A stretch of DNA of 64,000 nucleotides, taken from assembly GCF_003123685.1 (NCBI RefSeq), contig NZ_QCYJ01000021.1:186001-250000 (forward strand). Reading direction: 5' to 3'. The position numbers were made by a program, and so were the translations under genes. Below are positions 55,382-63,885 of this stretch, piece after piece (positions within the stretch are counted from its first letter, which is position 1; every line of letters starts with the position of its first letter). Below the pieces are notes generated by a model that was not told the DNA's origin, did no database searches, and saw nothing but the letters and a program-made list of their open reading frames with translations. Source of the stretch: Nocardia aurea (GTDB lineage Bacteria; Actinomycetota; Actinomycetes; Mycobacteriales; Mycobacteriaceae).

Positions 55382-55878
55382 CAGCGCGTCACCCCCGTGG
55401 TGGCCGGGAACCACTGCAACTCCGGAATCGGCGCGGTGCTGCCGGGGAATTCCAGGTAGGCCAGGTGGCGTAGGAACCGGCTGAAGACGACCGCCGCGGG
55501 CGCGGGTTCGTGCACCGGGTTCAGCGCACCGATCAGATGGCCGTCCTCGGGGACCTCCACCCGCAGATACCGGGCGACCTGGTCGATGCCGTACTGCACT
55601 ATCGCCTCGCTGACCAGCGCGGAGATATGTTTGCACGGATACGCCCCGCGCAGCCCGCCGCACGGCCGATTGTTGTTGGTACTGCACCCGAGTCCGTGGT
55701 CGCGTGCCGAGATCGACGAGACGTAGACCCGTGCGATATCGGATCCGCTGGACACCACACCCTGCAACCGTCCGTCGGCGAGCTCGACGAAGGGGACCTT
55801 CGCGAGTTTGCGCGGAGCGACCGCGGGCAGCATCCGCACCACCGACGCGCGCTCCCGTTCGCGCTCATCCGAGTCCAT
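55381..55878 (-). CDS. SWIM-type zinc-finger protein (YehQ-like)
   Basis: 165 aa, first gene of the five-gene operon. The zinc site reads C65-x7-C73-x8-C82-K-H84 (GLGCSTNNNRPCGGLRG, then AYPCKHI), a SWIM-like CxH end with a wider first cysteine pair than the classic CxC. YVSSISARDHGLGC is the usual lead-in. SWIM domains bind DNA or protein. Compared with YehQ-type proteins of several hundred residues it is short, consisting of little more than the finger and a C-terminal helical tail. Confidence 0.78.
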   Translation of the reverse strand: MDSDERERERASVVRMLPAVAPRKLAKVPFVELADGRLQGVVSSGSDIARVYVSSISARDHGLGCSTNNNRPCGGLRGAYPCKHISALVSEAIVQYGIDQVARYLRVEVPEDGHLIGALNPVHEPAPAAVVFSRFLRHLAYLEFPGSTAPIPELQWFPATTGVTR

Positions 55879-56013
55879 GCGCTTGCCTCCCGTTCCTCAT
55901 CATGGTGATCAACCTACGGGAGGGCACCGACAAGTTCGCATCGCCATCGTGAGCACGGGTAGTGTTGTCCGACAGCGGCTTTCGCTCGGCCAGCGATTGT
56001 CGGTGCCTGCTGC

Positions 56014-56027
56014 TACGCTCAGCACGG
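56014..56027 (+). promoter_or_regulatory. -10 box for a leaderless GTG-start transcript
   Basis: TACGCT (TANNNT type) ends 7 nt before the GTG at 56027 and no Shine-Dalgarno is present, the arrangement of leaderless actinobacterial genes. It is in the divergent gap facing the SWIM operon. Confidence 0.45.
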
Positions 56028-56581
56028 TGTTCTTGCAGTACTACTTTGCACTCGGCGAATCCGACACCGCCGCGGTGCGACGGGTGCGCGAGACGGTCCG
56101 CTATTTCCTCGGGTGCCGAGAGGTGTCCACGGCCGAATCCGAGCACGGTTTCCTGATCGTTCCCGGGCATCCGGTCGACCACGGCGCGCTGGCGGATCTG
56201 ATGGCCGAGGCGGTGCGCAATGTCGGCCGGGCCACCGAGGTGCCGGACCGGCATCTGATCACGCCCATGCTCGGCTTCGATTTCGCCTGCGCCTGGGACA
56301 AGGCGACCGCGCCGGTCTGCCCGCGCTGCCGTACCCCGCTCGACGGCTGGGACGAAGAGGACTGGATGTACGGCGCCGAACCCTTCGAAACCTGCGGGTC
56401 CTGCGAGTACACCGCGCTCGCGGGCGACTGGGATCTCACCAACGCGTCCTTCGCCAAGACCAATTGCGGTGTGGCCCTTCTCGACTGGCCGAATCTGTGG
56501 GAGTACGCGCGCGAGGTCCACGAACACGCGCTCGGTCTGATCGGCCGTCGCGCGCGGTACCTCTGCGGGGCGGTGGGGTAG
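56027..56581 (+). CDS. Zinc-ribbon protein divergent from the MoxR-VWA operon
   Basis: 184 aa from the GTG at 56027 (VFLQYYFALGESDTAAV). The N-terminal part looks like a small alpha-beta domain (GFLIVPGHPVDHGALADLM). A zinc ribbon follows with CPRCRTPL and CGSCEYTAL about 35 residues apart, and more cysteines in KTNCGVALLDWP and RYLCGAVG. I recognise no named family. It starts 149 bp from the SWIM gene in the opposite direction and may share its control, so it is a candidate extra component. Confidence 0.65.
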   Translation: MFLQYYFALGESDTAAVRRVRETVRYFLGCREVSTAESEHGFLIVPGHPVDHGALADLMAEAVRNVGRATEVPDRHLITPMLGFDFACAWDKATAPVCPRCRTPLDGWDEEDWMYGAEPFETCGSCEYTALAGDWDLTNASFAKTNCGVALLDWPNLWEYAREVHEHALGLIGRRARYLCGAVG

Positions 56582-56654
56582 GCCACGCCGCCGTGGCGTC
56601 CGGACCGTGGCGCGTCGACTCACCTCGGCGCGCGCCGCGTGATATCGAGGACCG

Positions 56655-58211
56655 ATGACAACGACACGTTCCGCCTACGACGTGGTGGTGGTCGGCGGCG
56701 GCCACAACGGACTGGTCGCCGCGGCCTATCTCGCGCGCGCGGGCCGTTCGGTCCTGGTGCTGGAACGCCGGGATCACACCGGTGGCGCCGCGGTGTCGGC
56801 ACGCCCGTTCGCGGGAGTCGACGCGCGGGTGTCGCGGTACTCCTACCTGGTGAGTCTGCTGCCGCGCCGGATCGTCGACGATCTCGGACTGCGATTCCGG
56901 ACCCGCCGCCGCCGGATCTCCTCCTACACCCCCGTCGGCACGGGCGGCCTGCTGGTCGACACGGGCTCGGCGGCGCGGACGAGGGAGAGTTTCGCGCGGC
57001 TGACCGGCACCACGCGCGACTACGACTCGTGGCACGAGTTCTACGGCGCGATGGGACGACTCGCGCAACGCGTCTTCCCGACCTTGACCGAACCGCTGCC
57101 GTCCCGCGAGCGTCTGCGGAACCTGGTCGACGACCCGCATACGTGGGACGCCGTCTTCGAACGACCTCTCGGCGAGACCATCGAGGACCGTTTCGCCGAC
57201 GACACCGTGCGGGGCGTGGTCCTTACCGATGCCCTGATCGGTACGTTCACCCACGCCCACGACCCGTCGCTGCGCCAGAACCGCTGTTTCCTGTACCACG
57301 TCATCGGTGGCGGATCCGGCGACTGGGATGTTCCCGTCGGCGGCATGGGCGCGCTCACCGACGCGCTGGCCGAGGCGGCGCGCGCGGCGGGTGCGGAGAT
57401 CGTCACCGGACACGAGGTGACCGGGATCGACACCGACGGCGTCACTTCCGAGGTCCGCCACGGCGGCGGCGCGGTCGGCGCGGGGTACGTGCTGGTCAAC
57501 GCCTCGCCCTACGACCTGTCACGGTTGCTCGGTGAGCCCCTGCCGACCAAACCCGAGGGCTCGCAACTGAAGATCAACATGGTGTTGAACCGGCTGCCTC
57601 GGCTGCGAGACGGCGCGGTCGATCCCACCGACGCCTTCGCGGGCACCTTCCACGTCGCCGAATCCTACGAACAGCTCGAGCGCGCCTACCGCGAGGCCGC
57701 GAGCGGCGCCCTGCCGTCCGCGCCGCCCTCGGAGATCTATTGCCACACACTGACCGATCCCTCGATCCTGACCGGCGAGGCCGCCGCGCGCGGCATGCAC
57801 ACCCTGACCCTGTTCGGCCTGCACACCCCCGCCGGTCTCTTCGCCGCCGACCGGGAAGCCGCGAAGTCCGCGCTGGTCGACGCGACCCTGGCGCGGTTGG
57901 ATGCCGTACTGGCGGAACCGATCACCGATTGCCTCGCCGCCGATGCCGACGGCAATCCCTGCCTGGAAGCGAAATCCCCGCTCGACCTCGAGGACGATAT
58001 CGGCCTGCCCGGTGGCCACATCTTCCATCGGGACCTGGCTTTTCCCTTTCGTGCCGAAGACGCCGACGGCGCCGCGGCCCGCTGGGGTGTGGCGTCGGGG
58101 CACGAGAAAATCCTGCTGTGCGGTGCGGGCGCGGTGCGCGGCGGTGGAGTCAGCGGAATTCCCGGACACAACGCGGCAATGGCCGTTCTGGAATCCGAAT
58201 TCGGCCGCTGA
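56655..58211 (+). CDS. FAD-dependent oxidoreductase of the phytoene desaturase/PYROXD2 type
   Basis: 518 aa. The N-terminal dinucleotide motif is VVVGGGHNGLVAAAYLARAG, followed by LERRDHTGGAAV. The C-terminal FAD part shows GHEKILLCGAGAVRGGGVSG and IPGHNAAMAVLE. The fold is that of amine oxidase/carotenoid desaturases, but no carotenoid genes are nearby, so the substrate is unknown. It may be cotranscribed with the ferritin-like gene 104 nt downstream. Confidence 0.84.
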   Translation: MTTTRSAYDVVVVGGGHNGLVAAAYLARAGRSVLVLERRDHTGGAAVSARPFAGVDARVSRYSYLVSLLPRRIVDDLGLRFRTRRRRISSYTPVGTGGLLVDTGSAARTRESFARLTGTTRDYDSWHEFYGAMGRLAQRVFPTLTEPLPSRERLRNLVDDPHTWDAVFERPLGETIEDRFADDTVRGVVLTDALIGTFTHAHDPSLRQNRCFLYHVIGGGSGDWDVPVGGMGALTDALAEAARAAGAEIVTGHEVTGIDTDGVTSEVRHGGGAVGAGYVLVNASPYDLSRLLGEPLPTKPEGSQLKINMVLNRLPRLRDGAVDPTDAFAGTFHVAESYEQLERAYREAASGALPSAPPSEIYCHTLTDPSILTGEAAARGMHTLTLFGLHTPAGLFAADREAAKSALVDATLARLDAVLAEPITDCLAADADGNPCLEAKSPLDLEDDIGLPGGHIFHRDLAFPFRAEDADGAAARWGVASGHEKILLCGAGAVRGGGVSGIPGHNAAMAVLESEFGR

Positions 58212-58315
58212 GGACTCCGTCGACCGAGTCGCGACCGAATGTCGGTGCCCGGTCCGCACGGGATCTCCACAATTCGACCAGGTTCCACGCACATCGACTT
58301 CCTAGGGTTGCGCCC

Positions 58316-59062
58316 ATGGAGAGTTTGTTGCTCGGCAAGGGACAGACCGTCGATTTCGCGCGGTGGACGCGGGAATTCGAGGCGAAGGCGATCGCGCGCG
58401 GCACGGCCGGTGACCCGGATTGGCCCCGTGGCGCGCGTCTGGATCCCGCGGTGATCCGCAGTATCCAACGGTTCCAGGTCGGTGAGAGCGGCGACGGCGC
58501 GAACCTCATCGCCAAGGCGGATGGTGCCGGAGATCCCGAATACGCCGCCGCAGCAAGGCTGTTCATCGCGGAGGAACGCAATCACGCCCGCCTGCTGGCG
58601 TTGCTGCTCCGCTCGGCAGGCGCCCCGACCATCGCTCATCACTGGACCGATCTCGTGTTCACCCGCCTGCGCAGGGCGCTCGGTCTCCGGCTCGAGTTGA
58701 TGGTGCTGATGGTCGCGGAAGTCGTCGCGCTCCAGTACTACCGCCTGCTGCGCGGCGGGACGTCCGATCCGCTGACCACGCAGGTCGCCGCGCTGATCCT
58801 CAGCGAGGAGAAACGCCACATCCCGTTCCACTGCCAACGCCTGCGCGCGGACTTCGCGACGAGTTCCCGAGCCGTGCGATGGATGGCGCTGTCGGCGTGG
58901 TGGACGGTCCTCGTCGGCGCCACGATCGTGGTCGCCCACGATCACGGGCCCGCTCTGCGCGAGTTCGGTTGCTGTCGTGGGGATTTCGTGCGACAGGTGC
59001 TCGGGCTCTTCCGAACCATCGCCCCGACGGCCATCTCACCGTTCGGTCGGTCCGCGCGCTGA
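58316..59062 (+). CDS. Ferritin-like di-iron protein of unknown function
   Basis: 248 aa from the ATG at 58316. Two EExxH-type motifs (LFIAEERNHARL near 85 and LSEEKRHIPFH near 165) with a further glutamate in MVAEVVALQYY match a four-helix di-iron centre. A hydrophobic helix (WMALSAWWTVLVGATIVVA) near 190 suggests membrane contact. Such proteins can be oxygenases or desaturase-like enzymes; the neighbour is an FAD oxidoreductase that could supply or use its product. Confidence 0.72.
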   Translation: MESLLLGKGQTVDFARWTREFEAKAIARGTAGDPDWPRGARLDPAVIRSIQRFQVGESGDGANLIAKADGAGDPEYAAAARLFIAEERNHARLLALLLRSAGAPTIAHHWTDLVFTRLRRALGLRLELMVLMVAEVVALQYYRLLRGGTSDPLTTQVAALILSEEKRHIPFHCQRLRADFATSSRAVRWMALSAWWTVLVGATIVVAHDHGPALREFGCCRGDFVRQVLGLFRTIAPTAISPFGRSAR

Positions 59063-60229
59063 TCATCGCGCGGGGAATCGCAGGATCCGGTCGTCTCCCG
59101 CGCGAACGTCTCCGCGTCCGTCGGTATTCGAGGTGGTGAGCCAGAGCGCGCCGTCCGGGGCGACGTTCACCGTCCGCAAGCGTCCGTAGCTGTCTCGTAA
59201 CAGGTCGTGCGGATCGACGAGTCCGTCGCCGGTGATCGTCGCGGTCCAGAGGCGTTCACCGCGCAACGCCGCGACGTACAGGGTGTCACCCGCGATCGCG
59301 ATCCCCGACGGAGAAGCCTCGGAGGTCGACCAGGTCAGTTCCGGGTCGACATACCCCCGTTCACCCCCGCCCGCGCCCTCCACCGCGGGCCAGCCGTAGT
59401 TCGCGCCGGGTCGGATCAGGTTGATCTCGTCGAGCCGGTTCTGCCCGAATTCCGCGGCGAACAGACGTCCCGACCGGTCCCAGGCCAGGCCCTGCACATT
59501 GCGGTGCCCCAGGCTGAACACCGGCGATCCGGCGATCGGATTGCCCGGTGCGGGAACACCTTCGGGGGTCAGGCGCAGGATCTTCCCGTTCGGGCTCTCC
59601 GGGTCCTGCGAGCGCGCGGTCTGCCCGGCGTCGCCGGTGCCGACATAGAGCATGCCGTCCGGGCCGAAGGCGATGCGACCGCCATTGTGATTGCCCGCCT
59701 TCGCGATTCCCGTGAACACCGGTGCGGGTGTCCCGTCGAGCCGGAAGCGGACGATGCGATTATCGTCTGCCGCGGTGAAATACGCGTAGATGTAACCATT
59801 TTCGGCATAGTCGGGGGAAACCGCCAATCCGAGCAGGCCGCCCTCGCCCCGGGCGACCACACCGGGGACCCGATAGACCTCTTCCGGCGCGCGCCCCGGC
59901 GCGATACGCAGAATCCGGCCCGAATCCCGCTCGGCCACCAGTGCGGCGCCGTCCGGCAGGAATGCCAGCCCCCACGGCACCTCGATATCCCGGGCGATTT
60001 CCTCGCCCGTCCCGAGATCGGGGATGCCCGACGGTGTGCTGGGCGCCGTGCTGCTGACCACGGTCGTGGTGTCGGGCGCGGTCGGTGTGTCCGAACACCC
60101 CGTGAGCGCGAGCGCGAGGCCGACGATCGCGATCGCCGCCCGTCGACGTCGCGCCGATCCGACCGTCGTCGCAGGTGGACGCGTCGTCCACGGGGAAATC
60201 GTGTCCGCACGCCGGTCCCGGCTCGTCAT
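59063..60229 (-). CDS. Glucose/sorbosone dehydrogenase-like lipoprotein (PQQ-type beta-propeller)
   Basis: 388 aa from the ATG at 60229, giving a signal peptide with lipobox ALTGC near residue 45. The six-bladed propeller shows VPWGLAFLPDGAALVAERD, GGLLGLAVSPDYAENGYIY, AGNHNGGRIAFGPDGMLYVG (catalytic His region) and SLGHRNVQGLAW. Soluble members oxidise aldoses using PQQ and calcium outside the cell. Whether PQQ is available to this organism cannot be told. Confidence 0.86.
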   Translation of the reverse strand: MTSRDRRADTISPWTTRPPATTVGSARRRRAAIAIVGLALALTGCSDTPTAPDTTTVVSSTAPSTPSGIPDLGTGEEIARDIEVPWGLAFLPDGAALVAERDSGRILRIAPGRAPEEVYRVPGVVARGEGGLLGLAVSPDYAENGYIYAYFTAADDNRIVRFRLDGTPAPVFTGIAKAGNHNGGRIAFGPDGMLYVGTGDAGQTARSQDPESPNGKILRLTPEGVPAPGNPIAGSPVFSLGHRNVQGLAWDRSGRLFAAEFGQNRLDEINLIRPGANYGWPAVEGAGGGERGYVDPELTWSTSEASPSGIAIAGDTLYVAALRGERLWTATITGDGLVDPHDLLRDSYGRLRTVNVAPDGALWLTTSNTDGRGDVRAGDDRILRFPAR

Positions 60230-60394
60230 CTCGGTCGCCTCGATCCCGTCGTGGTTGCCTTTCCCGACGATAACCGTCCCCGGTCGGGTGCGCGGGAACG
60301 CGACGCTGCCGGGCCGTCTCCGCGATGTGCCGCCGGGCGCCACGGCCGAAGCCGCTGACCGACGCGGCTTCGCCGAGCGACGGGGCGCGCCGGA

Positions 60395-61327
60395 CTACAG
60401 GCCGCCGATCCCCGCGAGTACGCCGAACGCGGCATCGGCCGCCCGCCACAGCACGTCGATCTCCGCTGCGGCGGCGGGCGCGAGAACGGGATCTTGCAGG
60501 GCCAGACCGTTGGCGAAGATCACCACGTTCGCGCCCGCGTCGGCGAGTCGGAGCAGCGCACCGCTGCCAACCCCGGCCCCGAACACGGCATCGAGCCCTT
60601 CGCCGAGAAAATAGAACCGCCACAGCGGGCCGAGGTTCCCGCCGTACACCCGCTCGGTCTCCGCCACGATCAAATTTCCCTGCTGCGCGATGACGTCCAC
60701 GATGCGGAAATAGTCCGCCGCGTTCGCGGGTGTACCACGCACGGCCGCAACGGAATACGACAGATCGACACTCAGATGCGCGTTGTATCCGGCCATCGCG
60801 ACCTGCGCGGGCGGCAGTTCGCACTGCCGGGTGAGCTCGAAATAACGCGCCCACTGCGCCTGCACCGCAGCGCCGGTGAATTCGGCGTGCACATTCCGGA
60901 GAAACCGCGACAGCAATTCCAGGCTGATCCGATGCGCCCACTCCGGATCGTCGAAAACCCCCGACGAACGCTGAAGCGGCATCACCGCCGCCCGTTCCAC
61001 GGCGTCGAGCCCCAACGGGAACAGTCCACGCCGATCGCGATGGCGCACGAAGATCTCGGTGATCCGCCGATGATTCTCCACCGCCAGCTCGAGCCGCTCC
61101 ATCGACGACCCGCGCAGAGCGTCGGTATCGGACAACTCGACGATCGTCTCGATCTCGTCGCGCCCCAGCGCGGTGCCGCAGGCCCGATCGAGCGGTGCGG
61201 CCGCGACGACGGGAGATCCGAGCGCCACCAGCACCGCGACCAGCACCACGAGCATCCCCGCCCGCAGCCCGACGCCCACCGTCCGTTCGTCACATTCGAG
61301 CTGAATCGCGTTGCGTTCGTTCGTCAT
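60395..61327 (-). CDS. Secreted DUF5995-family protein
   Basis: 310 aa. After a short cytoplasmic start a signal peptide runs from about residue 23 to 44 (GMLVVLVAVLVALGS, cleavage near VAAAP). The mature part is helical with AVENHRRITEIFV, ARYFELTRQCELPPAQVAMA and GYNAHLSVDLSYSV, segments typical of DUF5995. The conserved His/Asp residues in the last of these may bind metal. Two cysteines (RACGTAL and RQCELPP) could pair. Function is unknown. Confidence 0.77.
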   Translation of the reverse strand: MTNERNAIQLECDERTVGVGLRAGMLVVLVAVLVALGSPVVAAAPLDRACGTALGRDEIETIVELSDTDALRGSSMERLELAVENHRRITEIFVRHRDRRGLFPLGLDAVERAAVMPLQRSSGVFDDPEWAHRISLELLSRFLRNVHAEFTGAAVQAQWARYFELTRQCELPPAQVAMAGYNAHLSVDLSYSVAAVRGTPANAADYFRIVDVIAQQGNLIVAETERVYGGNLGPLWRFYFLGEGLDAVFGAGVGSGALLRLADAGANVVIFANGLALQDPVLAPAAAAEIDVLWRAADAAFGVLAGIGGL

Positions 61328-61802
61328 CGCGGCTCCGAGTGCACTCGTCGGGGTGATGCGGGATTGCCGATGCGCGGAAACCGGACACCTCGAGTGATCG
61401 CACCGCCTGGCCGCGTAGGAGCCTACCGAAGATCACCGCCCCGAGCGCGTCAGCGACGACGTGTCGCTCTCGGGATGGCGCTACCGACGGCAAGGAGATG
61501 AAGACCGGACTCGGCACCCGAGCAGGTGTACGACGTAGCCAGCCCGGTGCCCGACCATACGCGGCGTTGCACGTCGGTAGCGGGCAGTCACCCGCGCTGC
61601 ACGTGTCCGATCGGGCGAATATTGTGGACTGCGAATGCTTTTGGTAGGTTGTAGAAGCTGGCGGGGGAGTACATTCTGACGTTTTCGGCAGCGCATACAA
61701 GGGGAGTTCGATCTGCTGTGTAGGTCGAACTAGTGATATCTGTTTCGTGCGACGACGCATGAGGACGATATTTGCTTCAACCATTACGGAGGGGATTTCA
61801 CT
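61328..61802. other. Intergenic region, 475 bp
   Basis: Divergent gap between the DUF5995 gene and the small secreted protein. The right part, from about 61610, is noticeably AT-richer than its surroundings and holds the promoter and a strong GGAGGGG ribosome site at 61790. No further gene is supported. Confidence 0.45.
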
Positions 61803-62012
61803 ATGCGTAAATTGCTCTATTTCGTGGTGTCCGCGAGTGCGGCGGCGTCGGTGATCGTGGGGACTGCGGGTGTCGCCTCGGCACAGACCCTCACCGAGTA
61901 CTGCATCGCGGGCGGTGGCAGGGTTGTCACCCAATACAATCCACCGAAGGGGACGATAACGATCTGCCAAGGTGGGCGGCTCAACGGACATGTGTTGTCG
62001 GTCAACCGCTAG
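61803..62012 (+). CDS. Small secreted protein with one possible disulfide
   Basis: 69 aa with a clear signal peptide (MRKLLYFVVSASAAASVIVG, cleavage after VASA near residue 27). The mature part of about 42 residues has two cysteines (TEYCIAGGG and TICQGG) and a Gly-rich beta pattern. GGAGGGG lies 7-8 nt before the ATG. It looks like the small secreted proteins common in Nocardia and mycobacteria; no function is known to me. A terminator follows at once. Confidence 0.75.
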   Translation: MRKLLYFVVSASAAASVIVGTAGVASAQTLTEYCIAGGGRVVTQYNPPKGTITICQGGRLNGHVLSVNR

Positions 62013-62017
62013 GGCCT

Positions 62018-62049
62018 GAAGCCCGGGCGACGTGGTGCGCCCGGGCTTC
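62018..62049. terminator. Bidirectional terminator
   Basis: GAAGCCCGGGCG (62018-62029) and CGCCCGGGCTTC (62038-62049) form a perfect 12-bp stem with an 8-nt loop, between the ends of the small secreted gene and the convergent kinase gene. Confidence 0.8.
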
Positions 62050-62070
62050 CCGAACCGGATGGTTCGTCGA

Positions 62071-63792
62071 TTACTGGACCTTGCGCAGTACTCCGGCCAT
62101 GTTGCCGGCGAGACCGGATGTCGTATAGGACAATGAGCCGTCTGCTTGCAACGTCAGAGTGGATTCGGAGCCGTCGTCGATGCACCCGCCGCCGTTCTCT
62201 GTCAGGCGGGCAGTCAGAACTATCTCTGTCTCATTGGCGGAATTGAGTCTTTCCGCGCGCACACAGCGCGCGCCCGCCAGCTTGCCGGTATTCGACGACT
62301 CACCGACCTCGTCGCCGATTCCGCCTTCACCGAGGACCACTTCGATATCGAAGGTGAACACGGCGTCCTTCGCGGTTCCGCGCCAGCTGCCGAGGAAAGC
62401 CTGCGGCACCTCTGTATCCGACGAGGCGCTGGTCGACTCCGGTTCGGTGGTGTCGGTCGACTCGGTGTCGGTGTACTCCTCGGTGCTGGTCTCGGAGCTG
62501 TCGGCACTGTCCTTCGAATCGTTGTGCAGGCGGGTGCCGATGAAGAAGGCGCCGAAGGCGACGGCGATCGCGACGACGAGGAGTCCGGCGATCAGCGCGG
62601 CACGCGTGCGGTTCTTCGGCGGGGACGGCGGCGGCGCGGACACGGCGTCGACATATCTGCCCGGCTGTGGCATCGATCCGGGCTGCGTCGATCCCTGCGG
62701 CGTCTGCCATCCCGAGGACGGGGCCGGGGTGTTGTGCCGAGTGGGTTCGTGACGACCGGGGGCCGAGGGATCGCCTCCGGGGCCGAACCTCTCGTACTGT
62801 CGCGAGGGCGCCGTGTACGGCGTCCGTGCGGTCGGCGGCGGCGTGAAGGACACGGAACCGGTTGCGGGGGAGTGCGATCGGATCTCGGGGGGCAGGTCGT
62901 GCGGTCCGGAGTCCAGGTCGAGCAACTGCACGGCCCGGCGGCTCACCTCGTGCACGACCGGACTCGGGAGCCATCCGCCGTCCTCGGGCATCCCGAGCAG
63001 GTCGAGTTGCTCCATCAATTGCCGTGGCGTCGGCCGTGCGGCGACATCCTTGGACAGGCAGGACGCGATGAGCGGTCTGAGGCGTTCGGGGACGGCGTCG
63101 AGTCGCGGCTCCTCGTAGACCACCCGCCACAGCATGTGCACCGTGTCGCCGGTCCCGAACGGGCCGTGTCCGGTGGCCGCGAAGACGAGAATCCCACCGA
63201 GAGCGAATATATCGCTGGCGGGCACCACCGGTTCGCCCGTGACCTGCTCCGGGCACATGAAACCCGGAGAACCGATCACCTTGCCGGTCGTGGTGAGCGC
63301 GGTGTCCTCCACGGCACGCGCGATACCGAAATCGATCACCTTCGGGCCGTCCAGCGCGAGCAGCACATTCGACGGTTTCAGGTCGCGGTGCACCACCCCC
63401 GCGCCGTGGATGGCGGCGAGAGCTTCGGCCAGACCGCGCGCGAGCACCTTCACCGCGTCCTCGGTGAAGGTGCCGAACCGCTCCACCGCTTCGGAGAGGG
63501 AGAAACCCGCGACGTAGCCGGTCGCCAGCCACGGCGGATTCGCGTCGACGTCGGCGTCGAGCACCGGCGCGGTGAATCGCCCGTCGACCCGCCGCGCCGC
63601 GGTCACCTCGCGTCGGAAACGCATCCGGAATTCGCCGTCGCCGATGAGATCGGGACGGATCACCTTGACCGCGACCGTGCGCCCGCCCGCGTTGCGCCCG
63701 AGATAGACCCGGCCCATCCCGCCGGAGCCGAGCACGCCCAGCAGCCGGTAGTCACCGATCCGTCGCGGATCGTCCATGCCAAGCGGTTGCAT
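62071..63792 (-). CDS. Membrane Ser/Thr protein kinase with beta-rich extracellular domain
   Basis: 573 aa from the ATG at 63792 (AAGGGAA upstream); an ATG five codons later is also possible. The kinase domain (about 12-270) has GSGGMGRVY, VAVKVI, HRDLKPSN and IDFGIA. A Pro-rich linker (about 290-390) leads to a membrane helix (about 395-417), then a Ser/Thr/Glu-rich stalk. The C-terminal domain (about 460-573) is beta-rich, starts QAFLGSWRGTAKD and ends SYTTSGLAGNMAGVL, with cysteines GARCVRA and GGCIDDG. It resembles lipocalin-like sensor domains of actinobacterial kinases. No substrate is evident. Confidence 0.87.
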   Translation of the reverse strand: MQPLGMDDPRRIGDYRLLGVLGSGGMGRVYLGRNAGGRTVAVKVIRPDLIGDGEFRMRFRREVTAARRVDGRFTAPVLDADVDANPPWLATGYVAGFSLSEAVERFGTFTEDAVKVLARGLAEALAAIHGAGVVHRDLKPSNVLLALDGPKVIDFGIARAVEDTALTTTGKVIGSPGFMCPEQVTGEPVVPASDIFALGGILVFAATGHGPFGTGDTVHMLWRVVYEEPRLDAVPERLRPLIASCLSKDVAARPTPRQLMEQLDLLGMPEDGGWLPSPVVHEVSRRAVQLLDLDSGPHDLPPEIRSHSPATGSVSFTPPPTARTPYTAPSRQYERFGPGGDPSAPGRHEPTRHNTPAPSSGWQTPQGSTQPGSMPQPGRYVDAVSAPPPSPPKNRTRAALIAGLLVVAIAVAFGAFFIGTRLHNDSKDSADSSETSTEEYTDTESTDTTEPESTSASSDTEVPQAFLGSWRGTAKDAVFTFDIEVVLGEGGIGDEVGESSNTGKLAGARCVRAERLNSANETEIVLTARLTENGGGCIDDGSESTLTLQADGSLSYTTSGLAGNMAGVLRKVQ

Positions 63793-63885
63793 CGCGAACG
63801 CTGTTCCCTTCGAACGGACCGAACATTCGAAAGGCTACCCACCCGGCCCGCGGTAGGCGTCATCCGCGGACATATCGACCGTCGC

